From assembly GCA_023139255.1 (NCBI GenBank), contig JAGLNY010000189.1:1-24107 (forward strand): 24,107 bases of DNA, written 5' to 3'. Both the position numbers and the translations under genes were made by a program. Of the stretch, positions 13,888-21,671 are shown piece by piece. Origin of the DNA: Spirochaetales bacterium (lineage in GTDB: Bacteria; Spirochaetota; Spirochaetia; JABMQR01). The first letter of the stretch is position 1, and every line of letters begins with the position of its first letter. A model generated the notes under the pieces. The model searched no databases and was not told the origin of the DNA. It saw only the letters and a program-made list of their open reading frames with translations.

Positions 13888-15231
13888 ATGAGACAGATTA
13901 TTGTGCAGTTTGGCGGAACAGGTGATCTCGCGCAAAAAAAACTCTACCCCGCTTACCGGAACCTGCTGAATAAGGGGTATGATTTTACGGTAATAGCCCT
14001 TGGCAGACGATACCCTGACTGTGAAGCATTCATCAAGGGAATGGAAATTGAGAACAACTCCGATTTTCATAAACATCTTGAGTACGTCCATTATGATATG
14101 GCCGACCCAACGGGGATCGGAAATCTGGAACAGAAAATCGATGATATTATCGACTGTGCAACAAGTATTGAGCTGATATACTATATTGCCCTGCAGCCCT
14201 CGCTCTACGAGGAAGCGATTAAACAAATTAAAATCATCGACTCACACGTATCCTGTTCAATCTCAAAAAAAATAGTGGTGGAGAAGCCTTTTGGTTTTGA
14301 TTCCGCCAGTGCCCGCAGATATAACAAAATCCTGTCCCAGGCTTTTACTGATGAGGAAATATACAGGATAGACCATTACCTGGGAAAAGAGTTTATGCAG
14401 AACCTGCTGATAATGCGTTTCCACAACGATATTATTAGAAGTATCTGGAATAACAGGACAATTGAGAGTATACAGATTATTTTTGATGAGACGCACGGGG
14501 TCGATCAGCGTCTCGGTTTCTATGAAAAAATTGGTGTCGTCAGGGATACCATCCAAAATCATATACTGCAGATTGTCACCTATCTTACCATGTCGGAGCC
14601 GGCAAGTTTTTCCCCTGAGGATATCGCGACTGAGAAAATCAAAGTCCTCAGATCCATTAAACCCATACAGGATTACCATCTTGGCCGGTATGAGTCCCTT
14701 GGATCCGCGGGCGGCCGGAGAATCAACACCCCAACCTATGCTGCGCTCAAACTTTATGTAAACACTTTTTATTATGCAGGCATCCCTATTTATATCAGGA
14801 CCGGGAAAATGCAGGGGAAAGCTGTCTCGCAGATTTACGTGAAGTTCAAGAATACTACAAAAACCGTTATGAATGATGATAAAATCAGGGAAAACGGCGT
14901 TATCATCAATACACACCCTGAATTGACTATAGATATCTCCATGAATCTCAAAGAACCGAACACCTCATGGAAGTCAAAACCAGTTAAGTTCAGATTTAAT
15001 CATGCTGAGACATTCGGGGTAAATACACCTGAAGCCTATGAGCAGATAGTTGAGAAAATTCTGCAGTCAGATAAAAGTCTCTTTCCGACCATGCGTGAAA
15101 TTCTGGAATCCTGGCGAATCGTAGAACCAATGCTAAACGAAACACAGGACATTGAGATTTACCCTGATCACACCAGACCAAAGTTTGCGAAGAGAATGAT
15201 TGCAAAAGACCATCTCAAATGGTTTGTCTAG
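13888..15231 (+). CDS. zwf: Glucose-6-phosphate 1-dehydrogenase
   Basis: From the ATG at 13888 (GGGAG upstream) this is a 447-residue protein. An ATG at 13855 would add 11 non-conserved residues. It oxidises glucose 6-phosphate to 6-phosphogluconolactone, the first step of the oxidative pentose phosphate pathway. Motifs: nucleotide-binding GGTGDLA (9-15) in place of the commoner GASGDL, EKPFG (132-136), substrate-binding RIDHYLGKE (160-168), and the probable base H225 in RDTIQNH. R40/R41 after the second strand suggest NADP (inference). No pgl or gnd is adjacent. The TAG stop is supplied by the end of repeat copy B. Confidence 0.93.
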   Translation: MRQIIVQFGGTGDLAQKKLYPAYRNLLNKGYDFTVIALGRRYPDCEAFIKGMEIENNSDFHKHLEYVHYDMADPTGIGNLEQKIDDIIDCATSIELIYYIALQPSLYEEAIKQIKIIDSHVSCSISKKIVVEKPFGFDSASARRYNKILSQAFTDEEIYRIDHYLGKEFMQNLLIMRFHNDIIRSIWNNRTIESIQIIFDETHGVDQRLGFYEKIGVVRDTIQNHILQIVTYLTMSEPASFSPEDIATEKIKVLRSIKPIQDYHLGRYESLGSAGGRRINTPTYAALKLYVNTFYYAGIPIYIRTGKMQGKAVSQIYVKFKNTTKTVMNDDKIRENGVIINTHPELTIDISMNLKEPNTSWKSKPVKFRFNHAETFGVNTPEAYEQIVEKILQSDKSLFPTMREILESWRIVEPMLNETQDIEIYPDHTRPKFAKRMIAKDHLKWFV

Positions 15232-15399
15232 GAGTCTGTCGGGCTTGATGCTATTGAAGCTATTTTTAGAGATTTTTGCCCTATGAAGTTTTTCAAAGAA
15301 AAACTTCGAAGAATAAAATTTATATAAATTTTATTCCATTGAGAAGACAACAAAGAGGGCAAAAATAGAACAATATTGATTAAGTCCGACAGGCTCCTA
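15229..15399. repeat. MITE-like palindromic repeat, copy B (171 bp)
   Basis: The ends are TAGGAG (15229) and CTCCTA (15399), with GTCGGGCTT / AAGTCCGAC arms. The reverse complement matches copy A (27-191) over both arms, while the middle differs. The centre has two further perfect hairpins: GAAGTTTTT-CAAAG-AAAAACTTC (about 15287-15309) and AATAAAATTT-ATAT-AAATTTTATT (about 15313-15336). The whole element can fold as one long hairpin and may act as a bidirectional terminator between convergent zwf and the ZIP gene. The TAG of each terminus is the stop codon of the adjoining gene. Confidence 0.85.
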
Positions 15400-16209
15400 A
15401 CCCAGGGCTACATCCAGGGTCATCATAACCGCAAAACCAATCATCGCTCCCCATGTCGCAAAGTGGGAGTGCTGATCAGTATGTGACTCAGGAACCAGCT
15501 CCTCCACCACCACATAGATCATCGCCCCGGCAGCAAAGGCGAGTGCATAGGGCAATAGCGGGCGTATAAAAATTACTGCCAATGCCCCTAGAACCCCGGA
15601 TATCGGTTCTACCATACCGGACAGCTGTCCATACCAGAATGCTTTCCGGCGTTTCATCCCTTCCCTGCGGAGAGGAACAGATACTGCTGTACCTTCAGGA
15701 AAATTCTGGATACCGATACCTATTGCCAGGGCAACAGCACCTGCTACTGTTGCTGAAGGATATCCTGCGGCTGCTGCGCCGAAAGCCACTCCTATCGCAA
15801 GCCCTTCAGGAATATTGTGAATCGTAATAGCCAATACCAGAAGAATGCTCCGCTGCCAGGAAGTTTTTATCCCTTCCGCCTCAGTCAGATTGAAGCCGGG
15901 ATGAAGGTGAGGGAGAAGCTTGTCAACGGCAAACAGGAACAATCCTCCTATAAGGAATCCTGCTAAAGCGGGAACCCAGGGAATACCCCCTATCGCCTCA
16001 GACATAGCAATGGCTGGAGCAAGAAGAGACCAGAAACTGGCAGCAATCATTACTCCGGCGGCAAATCCCATCATTAAATCGAGCACTTTTTTATTTATTT
16101 TCTTAAAGAAAAATACAAGCCCTGCACCCAGCGCTGTCACAAACCAGGTGAAAAGTGTACCTATCAGAGCCTGAACAACAGGACTAAACTGGGATAACCA
16201 TTGAATCAT
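15397..16209 (-). CDS. ZIP-family divalent metal (zinc) transporter
   Basis: This 270-residue inner-membrane protein has about eight hydrophobic segments. The ZIP signature is clear: HNIPEGLAIG (131-140, TM4), QNFPEGTAVSVPLR (168-181, TM5) and VVVEELVPE near the end, which line the metal site. A short loop HLHPG (about 101-105) may bind metal. The size and the LDVALG ending match bacterial ZIP/GufA-type proteins, which import zinc or related ions (direction and ion inferred from family). A GGGAGGA ribosome site precedes the ATG. It is the last gene of a methyltransferase, RmuC-like, ZIP operon. Its TAG stop lies in repeat copy B, but the C-terminus looks full length. Confidence 0.92.
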   Translation of the reverse strand: MIQWLSQFSPVVQALIGTLFTWFVTALGAGLVFFFKKINKKVLDLMMGFAAGVMIAASFWSLLAPAIAMSEAIGGIPWVPALAGFLIGGLFLFAVDKLLPHLHPGFNLTEAEGIKTSWQRSILLVLAITIHNIPEGLAIGVAFGAAAAGYPSATVAGAVALAIGIGIQNFPEGTAVSVPLRREGMKRRKAFWYGQLSGMVEPISGVLGALAVIFIRPLLPYALAFAAGAMIYVVVEELVPESHTDQHSHFATWGAMIGFAVMMTLDVALG

Positions 16210-16253
16210 ATGTACTTCCTCCCTTTTAAAGCTTTGCTAAAAACATGAACAAA

Positions 16254-17453
16254 TTAAACATCATCCTGAATTGACTGGACAGCATCTTTGCCGACTGCCG
16301 GTTCACCCGGTGTTACCAGCGATACTATTTCATCAATCTGGGTCTGGGGATCACTCATCAGCCTGCGCAGGTCGGTAGGCTTATAGGTATCCAGCCGCAT
16401 GGTTTTCCTGCGCTCTTCAACAGATGCAGAGAGATCGGGGGGAAGAGTCTGCTTCTCCGCCATAACCTTCAGCCCGCGAAGCGTATTGAGAATGTTTACC
16501 GCATTCTGCTGCCTGATATGACTATCAAAAGCAGCAATAAGATTTACAATATTCTCACGTTCCTGAGGATCATAGGCTTCAGCAAGATCATAATCCTTCA
16601 GCTTACGGAATATTGCGGCAACCGGCTCAAATGCCTCAATAGGAATTACAAAAAAATTGTACCCATCCTCATAATATGAGACTGTTTTCAACAGACTAAC
16701 ATCAATAGTAGGAACTACGAAAAAAACTGTTTTATAGATATCCTGCACATTCGGGCTGGTCTTAATCTTTTTTACGGTATTTTTTACCTGATTTTGCATA
16801 TAGGTCTGGAGGTTAGTACTCTTCGAAAGCTTAGCATCAAAGATTACATACTGATCCAGGAACTCTATCATGAAATCGGGCTTTAACGTTTGGTCAAACT
16901 CTTCAGGAAGGCTTGTATTATCGAAACTGGAAAACATATATTCCGGTTTCCTGCATATATCCCGCATACGGATTATGCTTACCTGTTCGTGCATCGCCCA
17001 TATCCTGTTCCTGTTCTCCTCAGTCTCCGCTATCCGCTGTTTTTCATCAGCAATAATCCGTTCACGCTCAAGTTCAAGGGTTTTTCGGGAATTTTCAAGT
17101 TCCGTCATCTGACGGCTCAATTCCTGCTTACGTGACAACTCACGGCTTTCCAACTCGATTTTTCCTCGCTCCAGCCTTGAAATACTCTCGCCGGCCGCTT
17201 TGAAACCGGCTTGCATCTCCACAAGCTGCATCTCTGTTTTACTCTTCTCACCGGAAAGCCTGCTTTTCTCCTCTTTAAGTCGTTGAGTTTCCATCTTCCA
17301 GGTTTCAATCTCAGCGGAAATATTAATAAGTCTCGCTTTATACTCATCACGAACAGCTGCAGCAGCGGCAGATTTCTTTCTCAAAACCAATACTATAAGT
17401 ATCCCGGTAAAACCCAGAACCAGGAGCAAGAGAATAAACATCACAAGATCCAT
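16254..17453 (-). CDS. Membrane-anchored coiled-coil protein with RmuC-like PD-(D/E)XK domain
   Basis: The 399-residue protein has one N-terminal membrane helix (about 3-24), a long charged coiled coil (about 35-155), then a domain with KPDFMIEF (P192-D193) and VIFDAKLS (D206, K208). These fit the PD-(D/E)XK nuclease core and resemble RmuC (PDF...DSK), which has the same TM, coil, nuclease order. The C-terminal 130 residues are helical and unassigned. RmuC limits DNA inversions/recombination; here a nuclease role is inferred. It sits 44 bp before the ZIP gene and 17 bp after the methyltransferase. AAGGAGAT precedes the ATG. It is divergent enough that 'RmuC-like' is safer than 'RmuC'. Confidence 0.75.
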   Translation of the reverse strand: MDLVMFILLLLVLGFTGILIVLVLRKKSAAAAAVRDEYKARLINISAEIETWKMETQRLKEEKSRLSGEKSKTEMQLVEMQAGFKAAGESISRLERGKIELESRELSRKQELSRQMTELENSRKTLELERERIIADEKQRIAETEENRNRIWAMHEQVSIIRMRDICRKPEYMFSSFDNTSLPEEFDQTLKPDFMIEFLDQYVIFDAKLSKSTNLQTYMQNQVKNTVKKIKTSPNVQDIYKTVFFVVPTIDVSLLKTVSYYEDGYNFFVIPIEAFEPVAAIFRKLKDYDLAEAYDPQERENIVNLIAAFDSHIRQQNAVNILNTLRGLKVMAEKQTLPPDLSASVEERRKTMRLDTYKPTDLRRLMSDPQTQIDEIVSLVTPGEPAVGKDAVQSIQDDV

Positions 17454-17470
17454 AGCATCTCCTTATTCAC

Positions 17471-18208
17471 TCAATTAATACAAAGAAAAAACATCCTCCC
17501 ATTCAGGCTCATCTCAATTTCTTTATCACCGGTTACCGGCTTACATTCCTCATTATATACACGGACTTTATTGAACATACTTTCCAGATCCCTTAAAACA
17601 ACAAGGGGATCAACAGTATGCTCATGTATGACTATTTCATGTCGTTTAAACAGATCATCTCCCAGCGACTCAAAAACCTGGACATTGAAATTAAAATCAG
17701 CAGCGGTGATCTCTTCAACTTCCATTAACACCTGACTCCCTCCCTCCAGGGGGGTAATAAACGTCGGTAATATGGAAAGACGCTGCAGCCGTGCCGGTGT
17801 ATTTATATCACAAAGAAAAACTCCTCCGGGTTTAAGATGACTTTTCACACGCTGAAATGTTTCAAGCCATCCTGAATAATCCAGGATATGGTTAATAGTA
17901 TCAAATATGCTGATTACGGCATCAAAAGCAGTACCTAAAGAGAATGATGTCATATCCATATGATGCAGATGAGCCCCGGGCAATCTTCCGCGCGCAATGG
18001 AAAGCATCTCGTTAGATATGTCGAGACCATGCAGTTCACTGAACTGATTTTCCATCAGTTTCAGCACTCTTCCTGTGCCGCAGCCAAGTTCCAGCAAGGA
18101 CTCCCCGGCACCGCAGAATTCATCAAATATTGACAGCAGAAAATTACTGCACCAGGAGTAGTCTTTCATTGCAGAGTCGTAGAATCTGGAAAACTCAGCA
18201 TATCCCAT
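17471..18208 (-). CDS. Class I SAM-dependent methyltransferase
   Basis: From the ATG at 18208 (GGGAGGA ribosome site) this is a 245-residue cytoplasmic protein. A TTG at 18310 would overlap a terminator and is rejected. It opens MGYAEFSRFYDSAMKDY, typical of small-molecule methyltransferases. The SAM-binding motif I is LLELGCGTGRV (38-48), with an acidic loop HGLDIS after strand 2 and LKPGGVFLCDIN further on. The substrate cannot be named. A -10-like TATACT lies at 18261-18266 (minus). It is first in the operon with the RmuC-like and ZIP genes; the 17-bp gap implies co-transcription, but no functional link is evident. Confidence 0.85.
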   Translation of the reverse strand: MGYAEFSRFYDSAMKDYSWCSNFLLSIFDEFCGAGESLLELGCGTGRVLKLMENQFSELHGLDISNEMLSIARGRLPGAHLHHMDMTSFSLGTAFDAVISIFDTINHILDYSGWLETFQRVKSHLKPGGVFLCDINTPARLQRLSILPTFITPLEGGSQVLMEVEEITAADFNFNVQVFESLGDDLFKRHEIVIHEHTVDPLVVLRDLESMFNKVRVYNEECKPVTGDKEIEMSLNGRMFFLCIN

Positions 18209-18308
18209 AATATCCTCCCGAATCGTTAAAGATTTACTTAAAGATTCACCACAAGTATCCAGTATATACCGCTGAAGCTTTAATGGGAATTTATTTTTTA
18301 ATTGGGAC

Positions 18309-18351
18309 AAAAAAAACCCCTCAGGGAAAAGGAGGTCAAAACCCTGAGGGG
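18309..18351 (-). terminator. Intrinsic terminator of the ligA-to-pfk gene string, CCUCC in its loop
   Basis: CCCCTCAGGG/CCCTGAGGGG is a perfect 10-bp stem with a 15-nt loop, followed on the minus strand by eight T. It ends the phosphofructokinase transcript about 200 nt after its stop and separates it from the methyltransferase. In the RNA the loop contains GACCUCC, matching the anti-Shine-Dalgarno end of 16S rRNA; a second GACCTCC is at 18362-18368. Confidence 0.88.
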
Positions 18352-18369
18352 AACATCAAAAGGAGGTCG

Positions 18370-18405
18370 ATGAAAAAAGTCTCATGCTCTCTTCTACAAA
18401 ATTAA
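18370..18405 (+). CDS. Possible 11-codon micro-ORF with strong ribosome site
   Basis: AAAAGGAGGTCG lies directly before an ATG that opens MKKVSCSLLQN and stops. On the plus strand a hairpin with some T after it (18454-18480) follows. No plus-strand promoter or downstream plus gene was found, so the good ribosome site may simply be the complement of CCUCC motifs in the minus-strand transcript. Confidence 0.12.
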   Translation: MKKVSCSLLQN

Positions 18406-18453
18406 ACATAATCTATAGAGAAAAGTTACAAAAAACTTTATCACTGTTTGTAC

Positions 18454-18480
18454 CTAATAGGCTTCATCGGGGCCTATTAG
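18454..18480. terminator. Perfect 9-bp hairpin in the pfk 3' region
   Basis: CTAATAGGC (18454-18462) and GCCTATTAG (18472-18480) flank a 9-nt loop. On the plus strand TTATTTTA follows, a weak U-tract. On the minus strand it lies 70 nt after the pfk stop without a U-tract and could be a stabilising 3' UTR structure. Confidence 0.4.
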
Positions 18481-18550
18481 TTATTTTATGCTTTGCATCT
18501 TTAACATATTCATATTGATTGAAGAAATCAAGTAGTTTTAAATTATTTTT

Positions 18551-19921
18551 TTAAATATTTTTCATGGAAACCGGTTGTCTGGTATTTTCCAGAACATCCC
18601 TCCAGAGACTCCCTTCAGTATCTACATAATTCCTCTCAGCAACAGCAATTTCGATAGGAATATGCACAAATCGGTTATGCATCAAGCTTATCAAAGTCCG
18701 TGTTCTTCCCGACATAGCCGCGTGTACTGCATGTGCGCCAAGCCTTGAACAGTATATTGAGTCGTTAGGATTTGCCGGTGCGCTTCTAATAATATAACTG
18801 GGATCAATATACTTAATATTTACCTCAATATTCTCTTTCGTAAAGTACTCGGCGATTCTCTCTTTTAAAAAAACACCAACATCATGAAGTCTCTTATTCC
18901 CTGATGCGTCTGTCTTTGCAATCGACCTGGAAGATGGCTCGGGAAGCGTCCCGGAAGATTTTTCCAGAAGTCCCTGGCCTGCTCCTTCAGCAATCAGTAT
19001 TACCGCATGCTGACGACTCAGAATCCGTTCCCTTAAATGCCTTAAAAGACCGTTTTTACCCTCCAGATCAAAGGGATTTTCCGGGATAAGACAAAAATTT
19101 ACATCACTCATAGCCAGAGCTGTATGAGCAGCAATAAACCCGGATTCCCTGCCCATAACTTTTACAAGACCAACCCCGTTAATGCTGTCATGTGCCTCGA
19201 CATGCGCCCCGCGCACAGCCTGCACCGCCGTTGAAACCGCAGTATCAAAACCGAATGAGCTTTGAATGAAAGAGAGATCATTATCTATTGTCTTGGGAAT
19301 CCCGATTACAGAGATTTTAAGACCCCGCTTCAGGATTTCCTGCCCAATCTCATCCGCACCCCTGAGCGTCCCGTCACCACCGACAGCCACGAGAATATTT
19401 ATATTCATCCGTTCAAGGGAATCAACAATTTCCGCAACCTTTTTTCCCCCTCCACGTGAGGAGCCAAGTATTGTACCACCCTTCATCTGGATATCATCCA
19501 CCACATCCGGATCAAGCTTGATCGGTTCAAAGGGACTCTCAGCAACAAGCCCGCGATATCCGTATTGAATCCCGCTGATCCTCCGGACATTATACCGGTA
19601 CCAGAAACAGCGGACTACCGCCCGTATAACATTGTTCAACCCCGGGCACAACCCCCCGCAAGTCACAATTGACGCATGCACATGTGCCGGATTGAAATAT
19701 ATTTTCTCCCGGGGTCCTGCAAGCTCGACTGCATTTATGTGTGAAGAAACAACTGTCTCACCTGTGGCAAGGTTCGCATCAATATGATGCAGAATGCTCT
19801 CTGACTCATTCACGTAATTCGCAAATTTATCCCCGGTATTTTTTGACATCATTATAGGTGATGAGATTGTTGCTTTACCCAAATTCTGCACTGAAAAATC
19901 ATATGAATTGATGTTTTTCAT
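18551..19921 (-). CDS. pfkA: 6-phosphofructokinase, long trypanosomal-type, predicted ATP-dependent
   Basis: The 456-residue cytoplasmic enzyme phosphorylates fructose 6-phosphate in glycolysis. Motifs: GGLCPGLNNVIR (89-100), GGTILGSSRGG (148-158), GGDGTLRGA (181-189), PKTIDNDLSF (209-218; D213 the probable base) and MGRESGF (256-262). Gly after GGD (GGDG, not GGDD) is the mark of ATP users. Lys in PKTIDND, often linked to pyrophosphate users, also occurs in the ATP-dependent trypanosome enzymes that this sequence closely resembles. ATP is therefore favoured, but pyrophosphate is not excluded. The extra N-terminal 80 residues are normal for this clade. The start has AAGGAGT upstream and lies 3 nt after the ModE-like gene's stop. 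Confidence 0.9.
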   Translation of the reverse strand: MKNINSYDFSVQNLGKATISSPIMMSKNTGDKFANYVNESESILHHIDANLATGETVVSSHINAVELAGPREKIYFNPAHVHASIVTCGGLCPGLNNVIRAVVRCFWYRYNVRRISGIQYGYRGLVAESPFEPIKLDPDVVDDIQMKGGTILGSSRGGGKKVAEIVDSLERMNINILVAVGGDGTLRGADEIGQEILKRGLKISVIGIPKTIDNDLSFIQSSFGFDTAVSTAVQAVRGAHVEAHDSINGVGLVKVMGRESGFIAAHTALAMSDVNFCLIPENPFDLEGKNGLLRHLRERILSRQHAVILIAEGAGQGLLEKSSGTLPEPSSRSIAKTDASGNKRLHDVGVFLKERIAEYFTKENIEVNIKYIDPSYIIRSAPANPNDSIYCSRLGAHAVHAAMSGRTRTLISLMHNRFVHIPIEIAVAERNYVDTEGSLWRDVLENTRQPVSMKNI

Positions 19922-19924
19922 TGA

Positions 19925-20281
19925 TTACTCCTTCACTCCCGTATTCAGAGAATCGGTAAAATCCCTGAAGGCACCCTCAGCATCTTTTTTCACCTGTTTC
20001 TGAAAACTATCATAATTGGAGATGATTTTTTTCCCAAAATCAGTAAGCACGGCACCCCGGCGGTTAGCTCCGCCCCTTCTTCGTACCAGGATCTGTCTGT
20101 TAAGACCGGTTTCCAGGGATTTTAGCATCCTGAAAGCCTTTGTATAGGAAATTCCCAGCTTTGCCGCCGCCTGATGAATAGAACCTTCCTCACCAATTGC
20201 CTTGAGAAGCCAGATCACCCCTATACCAAGGAATTTTTCACCCTGATCATTCACTATGTAAATCTTAAGTTTTAGGTCCAT
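19925..20281 (-). CDS. ModE-type winged-helix DNA-binding protein (HTH domain only)
   Basis: This 118-residue protein matches the N-terminal LysR-like HTH of the molybdate regulator ModE: GSIHQAAAKLGISYTKAFRML (33-53, HTH) and a wing RRGGANRRGAVLTDFGKK (68-85). The C-terminal molybdate-binding (MOP/TOBE) domains are absent, so molybdate sensing by this chain alone is not expected. It overlaps the end of the aminotransferase gene by 10 nt and ends 3 nt before pfkA, so all three are likely one transcript. Stand-alone ModE-HTH proteins occur in many anaerobes. A molybdenum hydroxylase gene begins 3.5 kb away, which may be coincidence. Confidence 0.85.
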   Translation of the reverse strand: MDLKLKIYIVNDQGEKFLGIGVIWLLKAIGEEGSIHQAAAKLGISYTKAFRMLKSLETGLNRQILVRRRGGANRRGAVLTDFGKKIISNYDSFQKQVKKDAEGAFRDFTDSLNTGVKE

Positions 20282-21561
20282 ACCTCTTGCGCCGCTTTAT
20301 AGAGAGTATTATAGAGATCCTCAATATTCTCAACATCAACACTGGAGTAAGCTATACGAAGATAAGTATCCTGTATTGATATCGTACCTATACCATATTT
20401 TTCAAGAAGGTATACTCTTAAGTCTTCAGCACTGCCGCTGCAGGTAAAAGCCATGAAATAGCCTGAATTAAACGGCATCGGCCGGAGCAGCGGGTTGTCA
20501 GTATATTTTGAGAGCACTTTTTTCACTTCCTGATACCGTGCTGAGAGAAGGGTAAAAGCCGCCTCTTTTTCCCCGCTATATGATCCGCTTGCCATCCCGT
20601 GCAGCAGCAGGGTCTGGGCCGGCCGGCTGCAGTTGGAAACTGATGATCGAATGGCTCCCATGGTTTTTTTAATCAGGGCATCGTACTGGTTCTCAGTCAT
20701 CCCCTTCCCGCCATAGGTGAGAAAACCAACCCGAAAACCCCATACCAGTTCTTCCTTGGTTGCTGCATCACCTTTTACCGCCAGAATATTCTCATGAGCA
20801 TCAGCAAGGTATGCGAAAAGTGACTGTGTACAAGTTCCTTCCTCATAAAAAAGCCCGAAGTAGGCATCGTCTGTCATTATCAGGATCTTTTTCCCGGCTT
20901 CAGCATTTTTCACCAGTAAGGCTGTAAGTGCTTCCGCTTCCCCAACTGTCGGGGAGTATCCTGTCGGATTGTTCGGAAAATTTACTATAAGCACAATTTT
21001 TTTGCTGCTAATCCTGTCAAGCAATTCAGAAAGTGCGTCTATATTAAGCGTTCCTTCCTCAGTAAAAAAACTGAATGCAGCTATCTCAGCCTGCCTGCGA
21101 ACCTCAAATATCAGCCGGTAATTTCCCCAGAACATATCGGGAACAATTATTGTGTCTCCGCTGTCCAGAAAAAGATCTGCAATAATTGACACACCATGGG
21201 TTAATCCCGCAGTAACCAATGGAAGTGAAATATCAGTCCCTGTGAGTGCCGGGTTTTTCCTGATCATCTCTTTTTTCCACAGCTGCCGCAGTTTCGGGTC
21301 GCCGGGAGTCGGGGCATAAGGAAAAATATCACCACAATTGAGTCCGTTGAATTTTTTGTGGATTGAAGGAAGATATAAAGGATCACCTTGCTGTGTTGCC
21401 ATACCAACCGTTGCGTTATAGGTATGAGCTTTCTGCTTTGCCTCGGCAGACTGAGCTACTATACCTTTTGGAAAAAACATTTCGCGTCCCATTCCGGAAA
21501 GCAGTTCTGCCGCTGCAGTACCTTTCAGGATTTCATTTAATTCTTTTGCAATGGCATTCAT
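20272..21561 (-). CDS. Class I/II PLP-dependent aminotransferase
   Basis: This 429-residue cytoplasmic fold-type I enzyme shows NFPNNPTGY (194-202), the PLP-ring partner Asp and Tyr in TDDAYF (230-235), a probable Schiff-base K269 in DAATKEE, and the R277 motif WGFRVGF that binds PLP phosphate. A GDP segment with surrounding aromatic residues (about 78-90) belongs to the active-site entrance. The substrate cannot be read from sequence; an aromatic, branched-chain or alanine-type aminotransferase is possible. It is read behind ligA but has its own promoter at 21623-21651. The ribosome site is AAGGGGA. It overlaps the ModE-like gene. Confidence 0.88.
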   Translation of the reverse strand: MNAIAKELNEILKGTAAAELLSGMGREMFFPKGIVAQSAEAKQKAHTYNATVGMATQQGDPLYLPSIHKKFNGLNCGDIFPYAPTPGDPKLRQLWKKEMIRKNPALTGTDISLPLVTAGLTHGVSIIADLFLDSGDTIIVPDMFWGNYRLIFEVRRQAEIAAFSFFTEEGTLNIDALSELLDRISSKKIVLIVNFPNNPTGYSPTVGEAEALTALLVKNAEAGKKILIMTDDAYFGLFYEEGTCTQSLFAYLADAHENILAVKGDAATKEELVWGFRVGFLTYGGKGMTENQYDALIKKTMGAIRSSVSNCSRPAQTLLLHGMASGSYSGEKEAAFTLLSARYQEVKKVLSKYTDNPLLRPMPFNSGYFMAFTCSGSAEDLRVYLLEKYGIGTISIQDTYLRIAYSSVDVENIEDLYNTLYKAAQEVWT

Positions 21562-21622
21562 TGTGGCGTCCCCTTATTTCTCTCGTTGTTTTGATCTATT
21601 TGCTTTGTTCTATTTTCCGTCG

Positions 21623-21651
21623 ATACTACACTAACTTCTCTTTTTTGTTAA
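21623..21651 (-). promoter_or_regulatory. Promoter of the aminotransferase-ModE-pfk transcript
   Basis: On the minus strand TTAACA (complement of 21646-21651) and TAGTAT (21623-21628) are spaced by exactly 17 bp, about 55 nt before the aminotransferase ATG. Read-through from ligA, which ends at 21672, is also possible. Confidence 0.55.
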
Positions 21652-21671
21652 GAGCCGGGCATGACTGATTC

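Noticed and set aside
18209..18310. 34-residue extension of the methyltransferase from TTG
   Set aside because: It would start inside the terminator's T-tract; the ATG at 18208 has a much better ribosome site.
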